Shown here: in pieces, positions 23,779-27,799 of the stretch
Position numbering within the stretch: position 1 is the stretch's first letter
Layout of the letters: the number at the start of each line of letters is the position of its first letter
Source: K23-9 sp964460665
Lineage (GTDB): Bacteria; Planctomycetota; Planctomycetia; Pirellulales; Pirellulaceae
Length of the DNA stretch: 27,799 bases
NCBI GenBank assembly: GCA_964460665.1
Contig: CAYWSL010000066.1
Span: 1-27,799, forward strand
Direction: 5' to 3'
The notes under the pieces: generated by a model
Told to the model about the DNA's origin: nothing
Seen by the model: only the letters and a program-made list of their open reading frames with translations
Databases searched by the model: none
Translations under genes and position numbers: made by a program

Positions 23779-24510
23779 CTATTTCACGCGTTGGTTTTCC
23801 GGCAGATACAAGAACGCGTTGCAATTAGGGCACTTGACCATTTGTGATAGCCGAAGCTTATCGATCACCTGCGTCGTCAAGGTTTGGTTGCAGCCGCCAC
23901 AGCAGTCGTCGTCCAGGCCTGCGAGCGCTTCTTCTCCTCGCGACGCCGTCACACGAAGGTAATCCGCTTTGACCTCCGACGGGATCTCGGCCTCCGCTTT
24001 CGCTAGCTCCGACTCCACATGCTCGGCGTCGCCCTTGACTACTTCCAGTCGCCGCTCGACATCCGTGATTCGTTTCTTCTGATCGGCCAGCTGTTTGGCA
24101 AGTTCGTCATCAGCCGCTTTCTGTTCAGCCGCTAACACATCCAACCGCTCGAACGACTCCAAGATCTCATCACTCAAAACGCTATTGGCCTGTTCGTCCG
24201 CCGCGATCTGTTCCTTCAGCGTGTCGAATTCACGGTTGCTTGCCGCCGTGTTCAGTTTGGCTTTTAAGTCTTCGATCCGATCTTCGCGGCTTTTCAGTTG
24301 CAGTTGCTTATCATCCGAGGCCAACTGTGCCTGCTTCTTCACCTCGCTTGCTGCATCGGCGGCGGCCTGCGCGGTTGCAACGAACCCTTCTCCTGCCTTG
24401 ATCTGACGTGGACCGCGTTCAATCTGGCTAGCCAAGTCGGCGCGCTGCGAAAGCAAGCTATGCAGACGATTCAAAAGCTCGGCATGAAATTCGATCGGTT
24501 TAGGTGCCAT
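23779..24510 (-). CDS. Coiled-coil protein with C4-type zinc ribbon
   Basis: A 243-residue protein. About 180 residues form a long antiparallel coiled coil rich in Ala, Glu, Lys and Asp, containing the family motif NREFDTLKEQI (about 91-101). A zinc ribbon follows at the C-terminus, with CCGGC and CPNC pairs about 20 residues apart. This matches the zf-RING_7/DUF164 family of putative nucleic-acid-binding regulators, including chlamydial CdsZ. ATG 24510 is preferred to the longer frame from 24552, which adds an unrelated hydrophobic peptide. It heads the run to coaE and rho. Confidence 0.85.
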   Translation of the reverse strand: MAPKPIEFHAELLNRLHSLLSQRADLASQIERGPRQIKAGEGFVATAQAAADAASEVKKQAQLASDDKQLQLKSREDRIEDLKAKLNTAASNREFDTLKEQIAADEQANSVLSDEILESFERLDVLAAEQKAADDELAKQLADQKKRITDVERRLEVVKGDAEHVESELAKAEAEIPSEVKADYLRVTASRGEEALAGLDDDCCGGCNQTLTTQVIDKLRLSQMVKCPNCNAFLYLPENQRVK

Positions 24511-24638
24511 GGTTGCCGCTGGTGAGAAGAGGAAAAGAACTCGAATCGTCACTTAATGATATCGTGCGACTACCGAGTCCACACGGGGGCACCGACTTTG
24601 CACTACGATCGGCGACTATGTGGATCCCTGGGCCACTT

Positions 24639-25433
24639 TCAGTCGGTTGGGTAGGGATCGGCGAATGCGGCAAACGCGCCTAATCCGCCATCGACTTCTA
24701 GATCAGTTCCGGTCACGAATGACGCGTCATCGCTGCAAATCCATAGCACGGCAGCTGAAACTTCGTCGGCGCGGCCGATCCGACCAATTGGATGACGGTT
24801 GGCAAGCGCCTCGCCGCCGCCTTGAGCTTCTAGGCTAGCACGAACAAGTGGTGTGTCGATCGCGCCGGGTGAAACCGAAACTGCACGAATACCGTGTCTG
24901 GCGTATTCGACGGCCCATTGCCGAGCCTGCATGATGTTGGCCGACTTGATCGGACCGTACACTCCGACTTGGCGCGCCGTACGGTGCGCCTGGCCACTGG
25001 AAATATTGCAGACCACGCCGCGCCCTTGGTTTTTCATGACCGCCAACGCGTGCTTGGCCATCAAGTGATAACCGCCCAAGTTGATGTCGACCAACCGGCG
25101 GAAGACTTCTGTTGAAAGTTCGTCGATAGGACGGTACGAATCCGCCGGCTGAACGGCCGCGTTGTTGATCAACACATCAATCGAACCGAAACGATCCGCA
25201 GTTAGTTTCACCACGTCCTGGCAATCCGATTCCACTGACGTGTCGCATTTCTGAAAGACAACGTCATCTGGCAGATTTGACGCTGCCGATTCGTTGACGT
25301 CCGCGCAAACAACATTGGCTCCTGCTGTAGCGAAGGCGCTGACGATTCCAAACCCGATTCCGCTGCAACCGCCCGTCACAATGACGGTGCGGCTGGTGAA
25401 ATCATACGTAACGCGTTTTCGCTGGCTATTCAT
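24639..25433 (-). CDS. Short-chain dehydrogenase/reductase (SDR)
   Basis: A 264-residue classical SDR. The nucleotide-binding motif TGGCSGIG (20-27), acidic CADV after the second strand (43-46, suggesting NAD preference), NNAA (90-93), catalytic Ser in NISSG (143-147) and YGPIK (159-163) are all present. SPGAID and the closing LEVDGG are also typical. It should reduce or oxidise a hydroxyl or keto group with NAD(H). The substrate is not inferable. It lies 50 bp downstream of acs on the same strand and could share its transcript. Confidence 0.9.
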   Translation of the reverse strand: MNSQRKRVTYDFTSRTVIVTGGCSGIGFGIVSAFATAGANVVCADVNESAASNLPDDVVFQKCDTSVESDCQDVVKLTADRFGSIDVLINNAAVQPADSYRPIDELSTEVFRRLVDINLGGYHLMAKHALAVMKNQGRGVVCNISSGQAHRTARQVGVYGPIKSANIMQARQWAVEYARHGIRAVSVSPGAIDTPLVRASLEAQGGGEALANRHPIGRIGRADEVSAAVLWICSDDASFVTGTDLEVDGGLGAFAAFADPYPTD

Positions 25434-25483
25434 CGGCTGAAGAATGTATGCTGACCGGATCTAGATCGCGTGGATAGCTGCGA

Positions 25484-27442
25484 TCAATCTTCGTCTTGAA
25501 GTTTCGCTAACGCAGCGAAGTCCTCTAGAGTCGACGTGTCGCCGGCGACTTTCTTGCCAGCTGCAACATCACGCAACAATCGCCGCATGATTTTTCCGCT
25601 ACGCGTTTTAGGCAGCGTACTGGTGAAGCGAATGTCATCCGGCTGAGCCAACGCACCAATCTGAGTACGAACGTGTTGCCGAAGTTCTTTTTGCAGTTCT
25701 TCATCGGGTTCGCGATCGCGAATGGTGACGAAGGCGGCGATCGCTTGACCTTTCAAGTCATGCGGTCGGCCAACCACGGCGGCTTCGCAAACCGCGTCAT
25801 GGCTAACCAATGCACTTTCAACTTCGATTGTGCTTAGCCGGTGACCGGAAACGTTGATCACGTCGTCGATACGGCCCATGATCCAGTAGTACCCGTCGTT
25901 GTCTTGCCGCGCGTTGTCGCCGGTCAAGTACTTGCCTGGCACCGCGGACCAGTATTGATCAGCGTAACGTGCTTCGTCGCCCCAAATGCCGCGGAGCATT
26001 CCGGGCCAAGGCTGGTCGATGCACAGCATGCCACCGTGATTGGGTTCGACCGGTGTTCCGGATTCGTCCAAAATCACCGGCAGGATTCCCGGAAGTGGTT
26101 TCGTGCACGAGCCGGGTTTGGTTGCTGTGATCCCCGGTAGCGGGCTCATCATGATGCCGCCGGTTTCTGTTTGCCACCAAGTATCGACAATCGGGCATCG
26201 CTCGCCGCCGATCTTTTCGTGGTACCACATCCAGGCTTCAGGGTTGATGCCTTCACCGACGCTACCCAGCAGTCGCAGACTGGAAAGATCGTGCTTGTCG
26301 ACGTGTTCATCACCCCACTTGATGAAGGCGCGAACGGCCGTCGGTGCGGTGTACAGAATCGTGACCTTGTACTTTTCGACCAAGTCCCAGAACCGATCTT
26401 CGGCCGGATGATTTGGCGCTCCTTCGTACATCAAACAAGTTGCTCCGGCCGACAACGGTCCGTAAACGATGTAGCTGTGTCCGGTGATCCATCCGCAGTC
26501 CGCAGTACACCAGTAGACATCGTCGTCGCGATGATCGAACACCCACTGGAATGTTCGTTTGGCCCACAGGTTGTATCCGGCGGTCGTGTGGCGGATGCCT
26601 TTGGGTTTCCCGGTGCTGCCGGATGTGTACAGGATGAACAGACTGGTTTCGCTGTCCAGTGCAACGGCAGGCAACTTGCCGGGCTGAGTATCGACGACGT
26701 CGTGCCACCACACGTCGCGGCCTTCCGTCATCGAAACGTCTTCGTTGCCGATGCGTTTCAGTACGAGACATTTTTCGACGGTGGGCGATTTCGCTAGCGC
26801 TTCGTCAACGGTTGCTTTTAGCGGCAGCACTTTTCCGCGGCGGTGAAGTCCGTCGGATGTGACCATCAGCTTGGCGCTGGCGTCGTTGTTTCTGTCCGCG
26901 ATGGATTCGGCGCTGAAGCCGGCGAAAATGATCGAGTGGATCGCGCCGATTCGAGCGCAAGCTAACATGATGATCGCCAGTTCCGGCGTCATCGGCATGT
27001 AGACGCTGACCACGTCGCCTTGGCCGATGCCAAGTGACTGCAGGCCTTCGGCGCACTTGCAGACTTCGGTTAGTAATTCGGAATAGGTTAGCGTGCGAGT
27101 GTCACCCGGTTCGCCTTCCCAGATGATGGCTTTGCGATCACCGTGACCGGCTTCGACGTTGCGGTCCAAGCAGTTGTAGCTGACATTGGTTTTGCCGCCG
27201 ACAAACCACTCGGCGTTCGGTGCTTCCCATTTGCAGACTTCCGTGAATGGCTCGAACCAATGCAAGTGCTCGCGTGCCTGTTCGCCCCAGAAGCCATCGC
27301 GGTCGTCGCGAGCTCGGGCGTACAGTTCTTCGTACTGCTCTTGAGTAGAGATGGCGGCTTTGGAAACAAAATCGGCCGATGGCGGAAACAATCGGTCTTC
27401 GGTCAAGACATGGTCGATTTGACCCGATCCAGAGTCAGACAT
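25484..27442 (-). CDS. acs: Acetyl-CoA synthetase (AMP-forming)
   Basis: A 652-residue enzyme of normal Acs length that converts acetate, ATP and CoA to acetyl-CoA through acetyl-AMP. Motifs: P-loop LYTSGSTGKPKG (271-282), YWCTADCGWITGHSY (acetate pocket), WWQTETGG (A5), ISGHR-like VSGHRLSTIEVE (hinge and A8) and PKTRSGKIMRR near the C-terminus, whose Lys (617) is the conserved catalytic residue regulated by acetylation in other bacteria. The N-terminal WFVGGKTNVSYNCLDR also fits Acs rather than propionyl-CoA synthetase. The 207 bp upstream (27443-27649) carries no gene. Confidence 0.96.
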   Translation of the reverse strand: MSDSGSGQIDHVLTEDRLFPPSADFVSKAAISTQEQYEELYARARDDRDGFWGEQAREHLHWFEPFTEVCKWEAPNAEWFVGGKTNVSYNCLDRNVEAGHGDRKAIIWEGEPGDTRTLTYSELLTEVCKCAEGLQSLGIGQGDVVSVYMPMTPELAIIMLACARIGAIHSIIFAGFSAESIADRNNDASAKLMVTSDGLHRRGKVLPLKATVDEALAKSPTVEKCLVLKRIGNEDVSMTEGRDVWWHDVVDTQPGKLPAVALDSETSLFILYTSGSTGKPKGIRHTTAGYNLWAKRTFQWVFDHRDDDVYWCTADCGWITGHSYIVYGPLSAGATCLMYEGAPNHPAEDRFWDLVEKYKVTILYTAPTAVRAFIKWGDEHVDKHDLSSLRLLGSVGEGINPEAWMWYHEKIGGERCPIVDTWWQTETGGIMMSPLPGITATKPGSCTKPLPGILPVILDESGTPVEPNHGGMLCIDQPWPGMLRGIWGDEARYADQYWSAVPGKYLTGDNARQDNDGYYWIMGRIDDVINVSGHRLSTIEVESALVSHDAVCEAAVVGRPHDLKGQAIAAFVTIRDREPDEELQKELRQHVRTQIGALAQPDDIRFTSTLPKTRSGKIMRRLLRDVAAGKKVAGDTSTLEDFAALAKLQDED

Positions 27443-27649
27443 TACGGCAATCCGGTGAATAGAGGGCAGGGAAATAACAGCGAAGGACTAACAGTGTACC
27501 GAAGTTTGAAGCCGCGCTGCAGTGCGGGTGAAGGCCGAGGCAATCCGATAGGCGACGCGGGGCAAACAAACGACCTGGCAGAAATTCTTGCTTTACTCCA
27601 TTGCCACGAGAGGTCCTGACTGGTCCGAACAGGTCCTGGCTTGCGGCTT

Positions 27650-27799
27650 CTACAGCAAGATGTCGTTTACGACGTGGCCGTGGACGTCGGTGAGGCGGAA
27701 TTGGCGACCCTGGAATTTGTAGGTCAGCTTCTCGTGATCGATGCCCAACAAATGTAACAACGTGGCCTGGAAATCATGCACGTGCACTTTGTCTTGCAC
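27650..27799 (-). CDS. DUF1501 domain protein, C-terminal end (partial)
   Basis: The right edge holds the last 49 codons and TAG stop of a minus-strand gene. The product reads VHVHDFQATLLHLLGIDHEK, then KFQGRQFRLTDVHG and ends NDILL. This is the typical C-terminus of DUF1501 proteins, which are sulfatase-fold secreted proteins very abundant in planctomycetes. They are usually encoded next to DUF1549/DUF1553 cytochrome-like partners; that neighbour would lie outside the window. Confidence 0.9.
   Translation of the reverse strand: MQDKVHVHDFQATLLHLLGIDHEKLTYKFQGRQFRLTDVHGHVVNDILL

Overview
The window looks like a chromosomal segment of a planctomycete, most likely a Rhodopirellula-like member of the Pirellulaceae. 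This rests on gene families typical of that group: DUF1501, DUF1080, a PmoA-like DUF6807 protein, a secreted Cys-rich protein with a CFEVE...CIPRVVFPW block, an M50-protease/HlyD fusion beside a GAF/HlyD fusion, and a MoxR-DUF58 pair. GTG and TTG starts are frequent, Shine-Dalgarno sites are weak, and strand switches are common. No rRNA, tRNA, CRISPR array or insertion sequence was recognised.

Layout. 0.2-1.6 kb (+): an MFS transporter. 1.6-5.3 kb (-): an operon of a planctomycete-type membrane-anchored protein, a MoxR AAA ATPase and a DUF58 protein. 5.5-7.4 kb (+): a THUMP-like SAM methyltransferase, then a possible 38-residue membrane peptide translationally coupled to an unknown 119-residue protein. 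7.8-10.2 kb (+): an OprP-type porin with an Ala-Glu repeat, then a secreted Cys-rich protein. 10.6-15.7 kb (-): a GAF/HlyD adaptor, an M50 peptidase/HlyD fusion and a 5'-truncated ABC-2 permease. 15.7-16.5 kb: a gene-poor interval with short GC-rich repeats. 16.5-20.8 kb (+): a DUF6807 protein, an HSP90-like ATPase and a DUF1080 protein. 20.9-27.4 kb (-): ribH, rho, coaE and a zinc-ribbon coiled-coil protein as a housekeeping cluster, preceded by an SDR oxidoreductase and acetyl-CoA synthetase. The right edge holds the C-terminus of a DUF1501 protein.

Three runs of exactly 100 N (4915-5014, 10380-10479, 19920-20019) each sit inside a short tandem repeat of 15, 11 or 15 bp, with matching units on both sides. 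They are best read as collapsed minisatellites of unknown length. The first lies inside a gene. It appears to break the reading frame, but the repeat phase on the two sides implies a true gap of 3+15n bases, which restores one continuous protein.

The most system-like locus is the GAF/HlyD plus M50/HlyD pair: two membrane-fusion proteins, one with a probable sensor domain and one with an intact site-2-protease core, next to what remains of an ABC exporter permease. Its function cannot be read from sequence alone.
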